Shown here: piece after piece, positions 9,490 to 18,522 of the stretch
Layout of the letters: every line of letters starts with the position of its first letter
How positions within the stretch are numbered: the stretch's first letter is position 1
NCBI GenBank assembly: GCA_963747535.1
Contig: CAVVFX010000011.1
Location: 310,001-374,000 of the forward strand
From: CAVVFX01 sp963747535
GTDB lineage: Bacteria; Acidobacteriota; Terriglobia; Bryobacterales; Bryobacteraceae
DNA: 64,000 nucleotides
Direction of reading: 5' to 3'
Program-made: the position numbers and the translations under genes
The notes under the pieces: model-generated
Seen by the model: only the letters and a program-made list of their open reading frames with translations
Told to the model about the DNA's origin: nothing
Database searches by the model: none

Positions 9490-9698
9490 GACTTCTTCCC
9501 CTTGTCGTCGAGCCGCTCCACCAGGATCGCCTGCACTGGGCAAGACGCCACGGCTCGCAGGACCTGCTGGCGCAGCGAGTCGTCGGGGTTGGGGTCGTAC
9601 ATGAGCGCTTCCTCACCGTTCAGTTTGAGAACGGTCGGAGCGAGCGGGACACACTGCGCGTATCCCTGGCACCGATTCAGGTCAACTACAATACGCAT
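9486..9698 (-). CDS. 3Fe-4S-type ferredoxin of a P450 system
   Basis: Ferredoxin of about 70 residues. Three cluster cysteines are arranged as CQGYAQC and a later CPVQ, the pattern of single-cluster [3Fe-4S] ferredoxins that donate electrons to bacterial P450s. The first loop lacks a fourth cysteine. The ATG at 9698 (MRIVVDLNRC) follows AGGAGG by about 12 bases; a GTG at 9707 is possible but only 2 bases from the ribosome site. It is the promoter-proximal gene of the operon. The divergent gene upstream begins at 9903, leaving about 200 bp for control elements. Confidence 0.9.
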   Translation of the reverse strand: MRIVVDLNRCQGYAQCVPLAPTVLKLNGEEALMYDPNPDDSLRQQVLRAVASCPVQAILVERLDDKGKKS

Positions 9699-9798
9699 AT
9701 CCGTCACAGCCTCCTTAACGCCGACACAATTCTACATAGAGCGTCATTGATTCATTTTTTTTTTTACGGGAAGCTTTGAACCCCGCCAGCCCTGCGAA

Positions 9799-9840
9799 GG
9801 GCGTCCAAGGCGCTCACATTTGTAGATGCTCTGGACGCCC
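9799..9840. promoter_or_regulatory. 9-bp inverted repeat between divergent genes
   Basis: GGGCGTCCA at 9799-9807 is repeated as TGGACGCCC at 9832-9840 with a 24-base loop. It lies between the divergent P450 operon and the CBS remnant, beside a run of T residues near 9755. It could be an operator or an RNA hairpin; nothing more can be said from sequence. Confidence 0.4.
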
Positions 9841-9902
9841 ACTAAAAGAATGCGCCCCCGTGGTTGAAATCTGAATCGTGGCGTGAGACGGAGGCAAACG
9901 AT

Positions 9903-10310
9903 ATGGGAAATGAAACGATCGGTTCCATCTTGAAGAGCAAGGGTAATGGCGTATATTCCGTTGCCCCAACCGCCACGGTCTTCGACGCAATTTCAATGAT
10001 GGCCGAGAAGGGCGTCGCGGCAATCCTGGTGATGAAGGACGGTGCTCTGCTTGGTATCGTCTCGGTAAAGGACTACGGCCGGGAGCTTGTGTTGAGAGAT
10101 AGACGCTCAAAGGAGGTCTTGGTAGTCGCGCAAAGACTCCGCTATCGATATCTCGAAGATCAAGCCCGGTATGTCTGCACGCTGAACGTTACGCCGGGTG
10201 ATCGGAGAACCACGGTTCGGAGGCAGGTGGAACGCTGGCTCAACCAAACGCTCTGGCGGTTCCAATCAAGATCCCATGATCCTGGGGAGAGCAATAGCGG
10301 ACGTTCTTGA
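9903..10310 (+). pseudogene. CBS-domain protein, second half lost
   Basis: The first 60 or so residues (MGNETIGSILKSKGNGVYSV then VFDAISMMAEKGVAAILVMK and LLGIVSVKDYGRELVL) are a good first CBS motif of the widespread two-CBS proteins of about 140 residues. After the SKEVLV segment the frame continues with arginine-rich residues that match no second CBS motif. A different frame near 10150 reads DISKIKPGMSAR, a fragment of unrelated sequence. I read this as a gene truncated by recombination or a frameshift, so adenosyl-ligand binding, which needs paired CBS motifs, is probably lost. Confidence 0.65.
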
Positions 10311-10336
10311 CCGGTACCCGTCCGTTTGACGCTACC

Positions 10337-12334
10337 CTATTTCAGGACCTTACTGGCCTCGGCTTGAGCGATCAGACGGTCTGCATCGTCCTGGAGAAGG
10401 TACCGTCCTCGTACAAGTCGTTCACCGGCGGCGCGCACCTGCGCGACGTACTTTTCGTGGGTTCCGTAACGCTCTTCGAGCGATGGCCGCGGGTCACCAG
10501 AAGCGAGCCGCTCGGCTTTCGTTTTGGCAAAGGGAATAAAGCCTCCTGTATTGGTACGGATATAACCCTTATAGAAACCATTGGCATTGGTATTCCATCC
10601 GGTGTACGTCCCCAAAGGAACCTGATGGAGGACGCTAGCCACACCCGCGGTTTCATTACCGTCGGCATCCACTCGCGGAACCACAGTGGGTAGAACCTGG
10701 CGGATAGGAGGCGGCTGCATCGTGATGACGCCCGACAGGTCGTTGTAATGGAACTGTGATCCGAAGTCGTATTGGTAGAACGGGGTGAGAATTCCGTCAG
10801 GAAGCGGCACTCCAGGAATCACCGGGAAACCCATCGCGGCTTGCGTGGGCGCCACCAGTTCTCCTCGATCCAACCGTGGATATTGGCTCGGCGGAGGACG
10901 CGCGCCTTTCACTATCCAATCAATGAGAGCCGTCTGCAGTGCCCGCAACGTGTCGCTCGAAGGATTAGGATTCGGCGCCAACACGCAACAGGACTCGCGT
11001 TGCGGGTCCGCGTCGAAGCCGCCCTGTCCGCCGCCGTGTTTCACGCCGGGAAAGTAATAACGCCGGACATTCGATGGGAGAGGAATATCGCGATCGGCTC
11101 GCGTGCCGACCAGATCGGGTGAGGCGCGGAGATTGAAAAACTCCGACGAGCCAAACGTCTCCACAATCTTCGGACATGTTTCGGTTGCCCGGCACCGGTC
11201 GAGCAATCCAGCGGTGGGATGCTGTCTGATTTCGTCGGGGTAGTGCTCCCACCAGACAACGCCGTCGCTTCCGGGCTCGTAAATCGCCGCCGCTCCGCTG
11301 GGGGCCGAGAATCGAAAGTTGAGTGCTAACAGGCGGACTGCGATATTCGGGTTGCAGCCATCGAAGACGACCCTTCCGGATTCATCCTGGTTGAAGCCCA
11401 GATGAATAAAGCTGCGAAGGTAGTTTCCAGACTGCGAGTTGCCCTGGCTCACCGTCGCCGTGATCCGCCCGCGCAGAGGGTTGGGCGTGCCGCTATCGTC
11501 CTGCACACCATAGCGGAGGTACGAGTTCAAGTCGCGCGTCGCGGCGAAGCCAATGCCGTAGACCTTCGGGTCCTTGGCGGTATACACAAGTTCGTACAAG
11601 TAGGTAGGATTGAAACCGCCCTTCAGGCAGAGCTTCCGCGGATCGGGTTTGCCGGGAAAAGGAATCTGGGTGCAATCGGCAAACGCCCAGTCGGCGCTAC
11701 GAAGGGGGACGATCTCTCCGTCTTCCGAAGTCCGCCGGGTCAGCGTGGCAGTGGCAGTATCGAGGGTGACGGGATCGGCGGTCCCTGCAACGCCGCCGCG
11801 AAGGATAGGCAAGGTTGTCGCGTCAGTGCGCACGTCACTGAAGCGCGCCAGCACGCGCCCGGTGATGCTGGAACCATCACGGTTCTTGGCGACTGGCGTC
11901 AACAGGGTCTCGATGCCCTCGGATGGCTCGAGGTCTCCTTGCCAGCCGCTGGCGACCAGCACGTGCCCCTGTTTACGAGCATCGGCGAGGAAACCACCAC
12001 CAGTCAGATTGATGTGACCGCGGTTCGGTACGAAGTAGAGCAGTACACCACTGGCTTTCGCCATGTCGGCTGGCTTGAGTATTGTGAACGTCGCCACGTA
12101 TTCCACCATCCCGCGCACGTTACGTGGGGCGAATTCGAGATCAGTAATGATGGCGTTTAGCGGGAGCTTGGGGTCGAGTTCGCCATTAGCATGACCAGTG
12201 ATTTTCTGGTAACCATCGTGTCCGATGTTCTCAGCGTGCTCAATTACGAGCCGCGTGATTCGGGCATGTGCTGGGACGGTCAATACAAGGATTGCCACAG
12301 TCGCCAGTGTGGCCCTAAAGATTGAAATTCGCAT
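10337..12334 (-). CDS. secreted alpha/beta-hydrolase-domain protein
   Basis: Protein of 665 residues with an N-terminal signal peptide (MRISIFRATLATVAILVL to AHA). It resembles the large alpha/beta hydrolase-domain family (PF20091) common in Acidobacteriota and Proteobacteria. Recognisable segments are VLLYFVPNRGH near residue 100, VSQGNSQSGNYLRSFIHLGF near 295 with a GNSQSG nucleophile-elbow-like turn, and PGVKHGGGQGG near 445 offering the histidine. The expected activity is hydrolysis of an ester in the periplasm or outside the cell. It is a single gene with no operon partner in the same direction. A perfect 12-bp palindrome lies about 45 bp upstream of its start. Confidence 0.75.
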   Translation of the reverse strand: MRISIFRATLATVAILVLTVPAHARITRLVIEHAENIGHDGYQKITGHANGELDPKLPLNAIITDLEFAPRNVRGMVEYVATFTILKPADMAKASGVLLYFVPNRGHINLTGGGFLADARKQGHVLVASGWQGDLEPSEGIETLLTPVAKNRDGSSITGRVLARFSDVRTDATTLPILRGGVAGTADPVTLDTATATLTRRTSEDGEIVPLRSADWAFADCTQIPFPGKPDPRKLCLKGGFNPTYLYELVYTAKDPKVYGIGFAATRDLNSYLRYGVQDDSGTPNPLRGRITATVSQGNSQSGNYLRSFIHLGFNQDESGRVVFDGCNPNIAVRLLALNFRFSAPSGAAAIYEPGSDGVVWWEHYPDEIRQHPTAGLLDRCRATETCPKIVETFGSSEFFNLRASPDLVGTRADRDIPLPSNVRRYYFPGVKHGGGQGGFDADPQRESCCVLAPNPNPSSDTLRALQTALIDWIVKGARPPPSQYPRLDRGELVAPTQAAMGFPVIPGVPLPDGILTPFYQYDFGSQFHYNDLSGVITMQPPPIRQVLPTVVPRVDADGNETAGVASVLHQVPLGTYTGWNTNANGFYKGYIRTNTGGFIPFAKTKAERLASGDPRPSLEERYGTHEKYVAQVRAAGERLVRGRYLLQDDADRLIAQAEASKVLK

Positions 12335-12378
12335 GGGTCACGCCTTTCGTTCTTCTGAGTTGGGTAGGAGTGTCATCG

Positions 12379-12390
12379 ACTTAGCTAAGT
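12379..12390. promoter_or_regulatory. 12-bp palindrome upstream of the hydrolase gene
   Basis: ACTTAGCTAAGT is a perfect palindrome 45-56 bp upstream of the hydrolase start codon at 12334. The position suits an operator over the promoter. The regulator is unknown. Confidence 0.35.
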
Positions 12391-12461
12391 TTAGCCGATC
12401 AAGGAGCGGATTGCGCATGGATAGCCTCGCGCTTCCGAGCGGAACTGCCCCTCCAGAGGAT

Positions 12462-12506
12462 CGGCATCCGAGCTTTGTACGAGTGCCCGACGATCCACTC
12501 GGAGCA
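12462..12506. repeat. dispersed repeat, copy 1 of 2
   Basis: About 40 bp around the identical core TGTACGAGTGCCCGACGAT recur at 13747-13791 with a few substitutions. The two copies flank the GreA/GreB-family gene in the same orientation, 1.3 kb apart. Confidence 0.6.
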
Positions 12507-12646
12507 GTCGCTAAACACTGCGCCGTTACATGCGAGCGATCCTGACTGAGGGTCGAACAATTGCCGGACGAATAGCCCTATAGTCGGCTCACAATTCGTC
12601 CTTACTCGGGGCCTGGAATGTTCATGTGCCGCTTCGCTAACCTTCG

Positions 12647-13258
12647 TCAGGTGGATTGTTGTCGGCGAGGGAGTCCCTTTGCCGAGGCCTCGGCTCCAGG
12701 TGGTTCACGGAACGGTTCCACCGAAATGCGCTCGTAACACACGTCCAGCACGCTCAGGTATTCTGTACCGCCCGGCGCTTGGAGAACTACGCGATTGCCC
12801 GCTGCCGACTTCAACAACGCGCGCCCCAGAGGTGATACCCAACTGATGTGGTTGCGGTTGAGATCGACCTCGTCGGTGCCCACGATGCTCACCACTCGCT
12901 CCGTTCCCGCGGCATTGGCATAGCGCACGGTCGCTCCGAAGAATGCCCTCGTCGCCGCCTGACCCGCTCTCGGAGTTTCCGGGTCAACCACCTCCGCGGC
13001 ATCAATTCGCTTTGTGAGAAAGCGAATCCGCCCATCGATCTGGCGCAGCCGCCGCTTGCCGTACTGATAGTCGGCGTTTTCACTGCGATCGCCGTTGCTC
13101 GCAGCCCATGCCACCACCTCCGTCACGGCCGGGCGTTCCCTGGTGAGCAGAAACCGGTGCTCGTCTTTGAGGCGCTGCAGGCCGCTCGGCGTTATGTAGT
13201 TCTTGCTTCGCGTCGCGTGCTCGTCCCCTTGCGGTTTTCTCGTAAACCCTTTTCGCAT
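12647..13258 (-). CDS. greB: GreA/GreB-family transcription elongation factor
   Basis: Protein of 203 residues. The N-terminal coiled-coil is recognisable (YITPSGLQRLKDEHRFL near residue 20, VAWAASNGDRSENADYQYGK near 48, and RQIDGRIRFLTKRIDAAEVV). The acidic tip residues that insert into the RNA polymerase secondary channel fall in GDRSENADY. The C-terminal FKBP-like domain contains VDLNRNHISWVSPLGRALL. The spacing and the YQYGKRRLRQID pattern favour GreB over GreA. It would stimulate transcript cleavage in backtracked RNA polymerase. The N-terminal 15 residues and the proline-rich C-terminal tail exceed the usual length. It appears to be transcribed alone. Confidence 0.88.
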   Translation of the reverse strand: MRKGFTRKPQGDEHATRSKNYITPSGLQRLKDEHRFLLTRERPAVTEVVAWAASNGDRSENADYQYGKRRLRQIDGRIRFLTKRIDAAEVVDPETPRAGQAATRAFFGATVRYANAAGTERVVSIVGTDEVDLNRNHISWVSPLGRALLKSAAGNRVVLQAPGGTEYLSVLDVCYERISVEPFREPPGAEASAKGLPRRQQST

Positions 13259-14141
13259 CTTCTTAGTCCTTCCAGCGCGAATCCGGTGGATGCCACAAAG
13301 CTCTCGGGAAATGGATAGTGCGATGCCTGTTCATACGTTGTCGCCTCGATTCTGCCCTGAAATTGCTCAAGCACGATCCACAAATGAAATTGGCGCAACG
13401 CCCCAAGAGAGCTTGCCGACACGCGCAAAATTTCCTGTAAATGATCTCCTCTCCTCGCGACTGGATCTTCGCACGCAGGAAGCCATGAAGAACTAGAGGC
13501 CCCCGACGAACGCGGATGAACGCCGATTGACATACTGTAGGTTGTCCGCGTTCCTGGGAGTTCGTCTGCGGCCATAACTGATTGTTTCACGTCTTCCAAT
13601 CTCTTATTGGTCCTATCCATCATCTCGGACAAGCGACGGCGAAGGCATGGTAGGCGCGGAATACTCGCGCAAAGTTGCCTGGCGTTTACCGACTCCGAGC
13701 GGATCACGCGCCACTCGGAGAAAGCCCCCGCGGCGCGCGCCTCGGCTTCGACCTCTGTACGAGTGCCCGACGATACGCCCGGAACCACCTCGACTTCCCA
13801 AAATGAACTTCTGGATAACGAGTCGGGGTGGCGCAAGCGGTTGGACTAAGGTAACTGCGGATGGGCCATCGTCAAGCCAAGGTCATGCCAAATCAGCTCC
13901 TCTGGTCAAGCAGCATTCTGCTGGTGCTCGCGGCAGCACATGCGCTTGCCCAGTTTTCACAGCTCGCGGTGATAGGCGACGGCTCTCAGCTCTATTTCAC
14001 GTCGTAACTCTTGCTGCAAGGCATGGCGGAAGGTCCGGCGCCGACCGGACCGGACTCGGAGTAGTCGACCTGAATGACGCTCAGCACGCCGGGAACAAAC
14101 GCTGCGTCACAGCCGTCCAATCCTGCTAAGGAGGGTGGATT
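13259..14141. other. gene-poor stretch with repeat copy
   Basis: No convincing gene is visible. The minus-strand open frame over 13192-13836 contains some protein-like sequence (DHLQEILRVSASSLGALRQF) but matches no family I recognise and overlaps the start of the GreA/GreB-family gene. It also contains an imperfect dyad around 13505-13570. A good ribosome site (AAGGAGG) at its right end serves the next gene. Confidence 0.35.
13747..13791. repeat. dispersed repeat, copy 2 of 2
   Basis: Second copy of the roughly 40-bp repeat described at 12462, sharing the 19-base core exactly. Confidence 0.6.
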
Positions 14142-14963
14142 TTGTCCGTGGTCTACCAAGCGCTCATATACTTGCTTGTGGCTTTGCCTGCCGTCGCTCA
14201 GTTGCAAGCATTTGCGACGATCACCATAAAGCCTGCTCGCTCAGCGGGCCCGCGCAATGCGCACGTGCAGTTGCTGCCTAACGGCGACCTGATTGCGAGT
14301 GCGGTCCCTGTGATTACGCTCTTGAGTTACGCCTACGACGTGCCGGTCAACCCTTCGCCGCGTCTTTCCCATCTTCCCAACTGGACCCTTACTGAGAAGT
14401 ACGATATCGAAGCCAAAGCGTCCGCCAACGCCATCCCTCCCCGTCTTCAGGACAGCGAAGTGCGAAGCCGAAAGCAACAAATGATCCGCGAATTGCTCGC
14501 CAATGGTTTCAAACTCGTGATGCGGGTCGAGAACAAGACAATGCCAGTTTATGCTCTCACCGTAGCCGGCGGAGGTCCGAAGCTTCAGAAGGCGGCCATC
14601 ACCGAGAAGGAGTGCGCCTTCGACGCCGGCCCAGAAGAGTGCCATCACTTTGCTGGCGGCTTGGGCCATCCTCTGAACGGAAAAGCCATAGATATGGACG
14701 ATCTGGTCCATTACATTGGCAACTGGACGGATTTGCCAGTCGTGAACCGCACGGCGCTCATCGGGCTGTTCACCGTAAACACGGAAGGCTGGGCCCCCAT
14801 GCGGCTACCCCCTCCACCACCGAACGCGACGCCGGCCGGAAACCCCTTCGCCGGCCTCTCCACAATCTTCACAGTCCTGGGCAAACTCGGTCTCGAACTG
14901 AAGTGGCAAGAGGATGAAATGGCCAATGCTGCGGGAAAATGGTCTTCTGAGAGCTTGCCGTGA
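14142..14963 (+). CDS. TIGR03435-family acidobacterial protein
   Basis: Protein of 273 residues with an N-terminal hydrophobic signal-like segment. The start is a TTG preceded by AAGGAGG with 7-base spacing. It has the family's order of motifs: TIKPARSAG near the N-terminus, PNWTLTEKYDIEAKA near residue 80, RELLANGFKLVMRVENKTMPVYALTVA near 125, and DLVHYIGNWTDLPVVNRTALIGLFTVNTEGW near 190. The usual ending with an isoleucine-aspartate-histidine segment is missing: after GLELKWQEDEM the sequence diverges, so the last 15 or so residues seem replaced. The family is greatly expanded in Solibacter-like genomes and has no proven function; it is thought to be exported. Confidence 0.85.
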   Translation: MSVVYQALIYLLVALPAVAQLQAFATITIKPARSAGPRNAHVQLLPNGDLIASAVPVITLLSYAYDVPVNPSPRLSHLPNWTLTEKYDIEAKASANAIPPRLQDSEVRSRKQQMIRELLANGFKLVMRVENKTMPVYALTVAGGGPKLQKAAITEKECAFDAGPEECHHFAGGLGHPLNGKAIDMDDLVHYIGNWTDLPVVNRTALIGLFTVNTEGWAPMRLPPPPPNATPAGNPFAGLSTIFTVLGKLGLELKWQEDEMANAAGKWSSESLP

Positions 14964-15059
14964 GTATCCGTCGGCTGGACCGCGCCACCTCTTCCCAGGC
15001 CCAGTCTGCTTTTTGGTGTGCGTTTTCCCATAGTCTCTGCCGAGGCGCGCGCGTCAGGT

Positions 15060-15270
15060 TAACACACGTCTCAACGCAGATCCTCACGCACGTCATGCGC
15101 CGCGAGTTCCCGATTGCGGATTCCGCCGAAATGCTGGAGGTTGTCTTCCAACGCCTGCAGGAGTGCGGTTGTCAGACCGTACCGGTCGTTCAAGATGACC
15201 GGTTGGTAGGTCTGGTCACCACGCACAATCTCTGCGAGCGGCCAGAAGTTGAGGTGAGACAGTCGTTCGG
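15060..15270 (+). pseudogene. CBS-domain tail of a site-2-protease-like protein
   Basis: One frame reads VMRREFPIADSAEMLEVVFQ then RLQECGCQTVPVV and DRLVGLVTTHNLCE, matching the C-terminal CBS part of acidobacterial M50 site-2-protease-like proteins. No protease domain precedes it; the upstream sequence is the end of the TIGR03435 gene. It is therefore a detached fragment. Confidence 0.6.
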
Positions 15271-15439
15271 TGTCCTTTGTCCGTTGTCATCGGTCTTACG
15301 CGAAGCTGCCAGATCTCATGACGGAGAACGGATAACGGATAACTCTTATGCGGATCGTCCACATCGATTCCGCTTCCTGCACTCGACTGCCTGCCGTCGC
15401 CGGAAGCGGCCCGTCAAAGAATGGCGAACTCAATATTGA

Positions 15440-15664
15440 CCGATGAAAATTACACCTGGGGACGGTTCTGGAGATCGACAATGGCGCCACCGAACGGGCG
15501 AACCGGGACATCGCCATTTGGCCGTAGCAACTCGACGTTCTTTGGCAGCGACACTGGCGGCAGAACGGCCGTCCTCTTGATGAGCTTCATCGCGATGTGC
15601 AAGCGCAATGCGGTCGAGCCGTTCGCCTGGTTCAGGGACGTGCTGTCGAAGAGCTACTGTCGCA
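15440..15664 (+). pseudogene. IS66 transposase fragment, frameshifted
   Basis: Two adjacent frames carry consecutive pieces of the IS66 TnpC C-terminus: EIDNGATERANRDIAI in one frame from about 15472, then STFFGSDTGGRTA and LMSFIAMCKRNAVEPFAWFR in the next. These residues surround the last catalytic acidic residue of IS66 transposases. The rest of the element is gone. Confidence 0.8.
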
Positions 15665-16403
15665 CAATTGGAGATGCGCCTCCGGAAATAGGCGGGGCGG
15701 TCCAAGGCTCCGGCGGTACGGTTGTCGAGTAGTGCCCGACGGCATCGGGCTCGTTGGCGAGCGCCAGGGAGAGCAGATTGAGCCTTTCCTGTAGCTCAAC
15801 TGCGTTCGCAAACGCAACAGTCACTTGGCCGCGTTGGAACTGAATGTTCTTGGAAAGCCCGGACGAGTTGAACAAGGACCCGCTATGGCCGAAATGATCA
15901 TGAGTATCTGTTGGCAAAACGGCAACGTTGGGTTGACTGCGCTGAAGAGCATCGCGCAGCGCCTCGAGAGTTTCAGTTGTGCTGCTCTCTTGACGAGAAA
16001 ACGGGAAAGAGCCCTGCGCCTGTCCGTCGGAGCGCGTATAAGCGTCTGTCGGCAAGTCGGACTCGACGCGTCGGGTATCGGAAACAACTTCGTATGATGA
16101 CCTCAGATTCTTGTCTGTGCCGGTTTCTTGGCGAAACACTCGCCAAGCCTGCCCGAGTTCGCGGGCAGCCCGGTCTGCCAGTGTCCCATCGGTAAACGGT
16201 CCATGCTGCACAGCCGCTTCGCCCGTGCGAATGTTGCGAATTTCAAAAAGGACGGGCGATTCGAGGAACACTCGGCCCAGACGTCTACGTGCGCCGGCAA
16301 GCAGCGATCCGAATCTCGAACCTGAATGCGGTGGGACATTTAAAGCGCTACCCCCCTTACACCCAGACGCGCCGGGGGCCGAACTTATCTGGTTTTGTAA
16401 CAT
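15654..16403 (-). CDS. hypothetical protein
   Basis: Open frame of about 249 residues from the ATG at 16403. No family is recognised. The middle (LFEIRNIRTGEAAVQHGPFT, then LADRAARELGQAWRVF) reads like a folded, charged protein; the C-terminal part is rich in Ser, Asn and Gln. The frame continues upstream to 16607 through AT-rich DNA that looks noncoding, so I prefer the internal start. Its end overlaps the IS66 fragment, so the C-terminus may have been altered by that insertion. It may not be a gene. Confidence 0.4.
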   Translation of the reverse strand: MLQNQISSAPGASGCKGGSALNVPPHSGSRFGSLLAGARRRLGRVFLESPVLFEIRNIRTGEAAVQHGPFTDGTLADRAARELGQAWRVFRQETGTDKNLRSSYEVVSDTRRVESDLPTDAYTRSDGQAQGSFPFSRQESSTTETLEALRDALQRSQPNVAVLPTDTHDHFGHSGSLFNSSGLSKNIQFQRGQVTVAFANAVELQERLNLLSLALANEPDAVGHYSTTVPPEPWTAPPISGGASPIVRQ

Positions 16404-16799
16404 TTCAGTACTTGTATAGTTACCGCATATCGGGGGAAATAGCAGTGTATCTAAAGGTTTATTTAATTTAATAAAGTAACTTGTCCGGCTAATCGGCGAA
16501 CCGGATCTCGTCGCATTCTCCTTTTGTCCGCAATGGTGTACTACCCGAGTTGCTATCGACACGAACATTATTATCGTCTCGGCACCTTTTACAGCCCCTC
16601 GTACCACTCTTCTTAAATACTGCGGAGATTCTCCTCAGCCCGGTGGCGGCATCCGTGGCACCACAGCAAGTATTCTTCGATCACCGCGAGCTCCGGCTCC
16701 TGGACCCGACCAAGGTGATAGCGGTTTAAGTCGTCGCTGGAACGGTGGTGGTTCCTTGAGTACCTCGGAGGAAATAACCGGCCAACTTCGGGGTACCTG

Positions 16800-16858
16800 G
16801 CGCGAAAAACCGAGAACCGCGAGAATCTTGCGCGTGTAGGTGCGACAGAAAGTGACAG
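16800..16858. repeat. dispersed hairpin repeat, copy 1
   Basis: About 58 bp closely related to 22771-22832. Both carry GAACCGCGAGAATCT followed by GCGCGTGTAGG. The second copy forms a perfect short hairpin (CGCGAG, loop AAT, CTCGCG), while this copy has one mismatch. Both lie in intergenic DNA. Confidence 0.65.
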
Positions 16859-16963
16859 TTTGGGCGAGCGAGAGACTGTAGCTCTCTTAAGCTCTCTTTG
16901 ATAGCGCGTTAGGAATTCGTTTACCTCAAGCCGCTGACCCTAAATAGTATCTGAGATTCTCCG

Positions 16964-17488
16964 TTAGCGATATCCGACCGCACGAACAAACATCATGTCC
17001 TGTAGTTGAAGCTGGAGACCTTGCATCGCCGCAACCATAGCTCTGGCATCGACCGATCCGAAGCCCGTGACGTGGAGGAGCAACTTGAATTCAATAGACA
17101 CTATGGCCAATGCAAACGTAAATTGACAGCGGTACAGCGTGATTGCCAAATCCGGACGGTCAACCTGGGATTCGATAAGCAGGCTACGGATCGCGGTCAC
17201 GATCCGGGCATGATCGGCCCGCAGATCACACAAATAAATCCGGAACAATGATCTACGTTCGGCCCGAAAACGTCGGAGAAGGCGGGCGCGTCTCGGATAC
17301 CCAGCTGGAATGAAATATTCGAAATTCGACTCGTCAAACAACCGAAACATCGGACGGTAGTGGTCCGCGGAACGCTCCTGTGAAACTTCAGCCGAAATGG
17401 AGGTGTCGGTCAGGATCGGCCGAAACGCCACAATGAGGGTCAAGGCAACAACGAACAGCACGGCTATGGTTATGATCATTAAGAGCAT
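16964..17488 (-). CDS. single-TM hypothetical protein, one of two paralogues
   Basis: Protein of 174 residues with an N-terminal membrane helix (MLLMIITIAVLFVVALTLIV) and a conserved soluble part: DESNFEYFIPAGYP, RRFRAERRSLFRIYLCDL, ADHARIVTAI and SIEFKLLLHVTGFGSVD. I do not recognise a named family. A diverged second copy lies at 18523-18980 with one frameshift, so the gene was duplicated locally. The short arginine-rich amphipathic segment next to the membrane helix suggests a membrane-associated cytoplasmic domain. Function unknown. Confidence 0.65.
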   Translation of the reverse strand: MLLMIITIAVLFVVALTLIVAFRPILTDTSISAEVSQERSADHYRPMFRLFDESNFEYFIPAGYPRRARLLRRFRAERRSLFRIYLCDLRADHARIVTAIRSLLIESQVDRPDLAITLYRCQFTFALAIVSIEFKLLLHVTGFGSVDARAMVAAMQGLQLQLQDMMFVRAVGYR

Positions 17489-18164
17489 TTACGTTTGAAA
17501 GGTAATCCCACGATCGTAGCAAACGCACTATGCTTTGTCGCTGTGACTCATTACTTCTTTTGGTATTATTATGCTTGCTTACTTTAGTGTCTGTGCCCAT
17601 TGTAAGTGTATAACCAGCCGCGATGCAGGTCCAAAGAAGCCGAAATCGCCTTGGAGAAATGGGCGTATTTTCAGCTCTAGCCGTTCCAGTACGCAAATGC
17701 GAGGTCCTTTTCGCACTGTGGACCAGGGAATACTACCAAAATGTCCGATGATGTCTTAGCCGCGACAGGGTCGATAAAAACGCTAGAACCTTATCTGGTG
17801 TGACCCGGCGAGACACTGCTGATTCGTAGCGAGAATCTCGCTGCCGGGGCACTTCCGATAAGGACGTTTGAAGCAAGCAGCCCGCATTTGCGGCGGACGC
17901 GGCAGGCCATGCGTTTTGAATGGACTTGCGGTCTTGGTCGTTGCATTTTTGCGGTTTCGATGCGCCCGGAGTGCAGCCGCTGCGTCCCTCCCGCGAGCGA
18001 GCAACGCTGCGAAGGGCGAGTGGATCGCGTGCGCCGCGGCTCCGCGGCGGTACTTTCGCAGCGAAAAGCGGAAAATCGCCAGAGTTCGGGGCGCGAGGAA
18101 CGCGACCGTTTACGACATTCTAATTTAGCAACGCATCTTCCAGAAGAAAACGCTCGACCCGGGA
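17489..18164. other. intergenic stretch without a clear gene
   Basis: Several overlapping arginine- or serine-rich frames occur on both strands, none with family signatures. A minus-strand frame starting near 17696 (GTDTKVSKHNNTKRSNESQ) is AT-rich and may be a short leader of the 16964-17488 gene, but this is weak. Confidence 0.3.
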
Positions 18165-18330
18165 ATTTGGAGTAGCACATCTGGGGGCACCGGCCACTGT
18201 CCCGGATGACCGCCTGATCGCTCGTCACAAGCGGCAATTCGAGCCGTATCGCCAGTTCAAGATAGGCCGCATCGTAGCTGGTGAGCTTGCCGCGCGAACC
18301 TCGTGGACGTCGGCGAGCGCGAAAGGCGAA
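18165..18330 (-). pseudogene. PIN-domain (VapC-like) toxin fragment
   Basis: Minus-strand frames read KLTSYDAAYLELAIRLELPL then VTSDQAVIRDSG, the typical C-terminal half of VapC-type PIN ribonucleases with the conserved acidic residues of YDAAYLELA and TSDQA. The preceding helix (FALADVHEVR) is in another frame and the N-terminal active-site Asp is not found. No antitoxin is adjacent. Confidence 0.6.
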
Positions 18331-18522
18331 AACGCGTTTTTCAGAAAAACTACGTGGGTTTGCAGTAATTGTGCGGCTGCTTGTTGGCCGCAGCGTTGGT
18401 AGCCGGTTCCCGGTTCCAAATGATCCGCGACACCCGAATTCGTCGCCTCGCGGATCGACCCCCCACCAAAGCCGCATGATTCTTTATACTGTCTGTCTGA
18501 TCCCTTGACTATACCCAACAGA

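Noticed and set aside
9864..10310. Intact two-CBS protein
   Set aside because: Only the first CBS motif is recognisable; the second half matches nothing in any frame.
13192..13836. Minus-strand open frame of 214 codons upstream of the GreA/GreB-family gene
   Set aside because: No family signature, overlaps the start of that gene, and includes one of the dispersed repeats.
17791..18477. Long minus-strand open frame of 228 codons
   Set aside because: Only the short PIN-like stretch makes sense; the rest is arginine/serine-rich sequence typical of shadow frames in GC-rich DNA.
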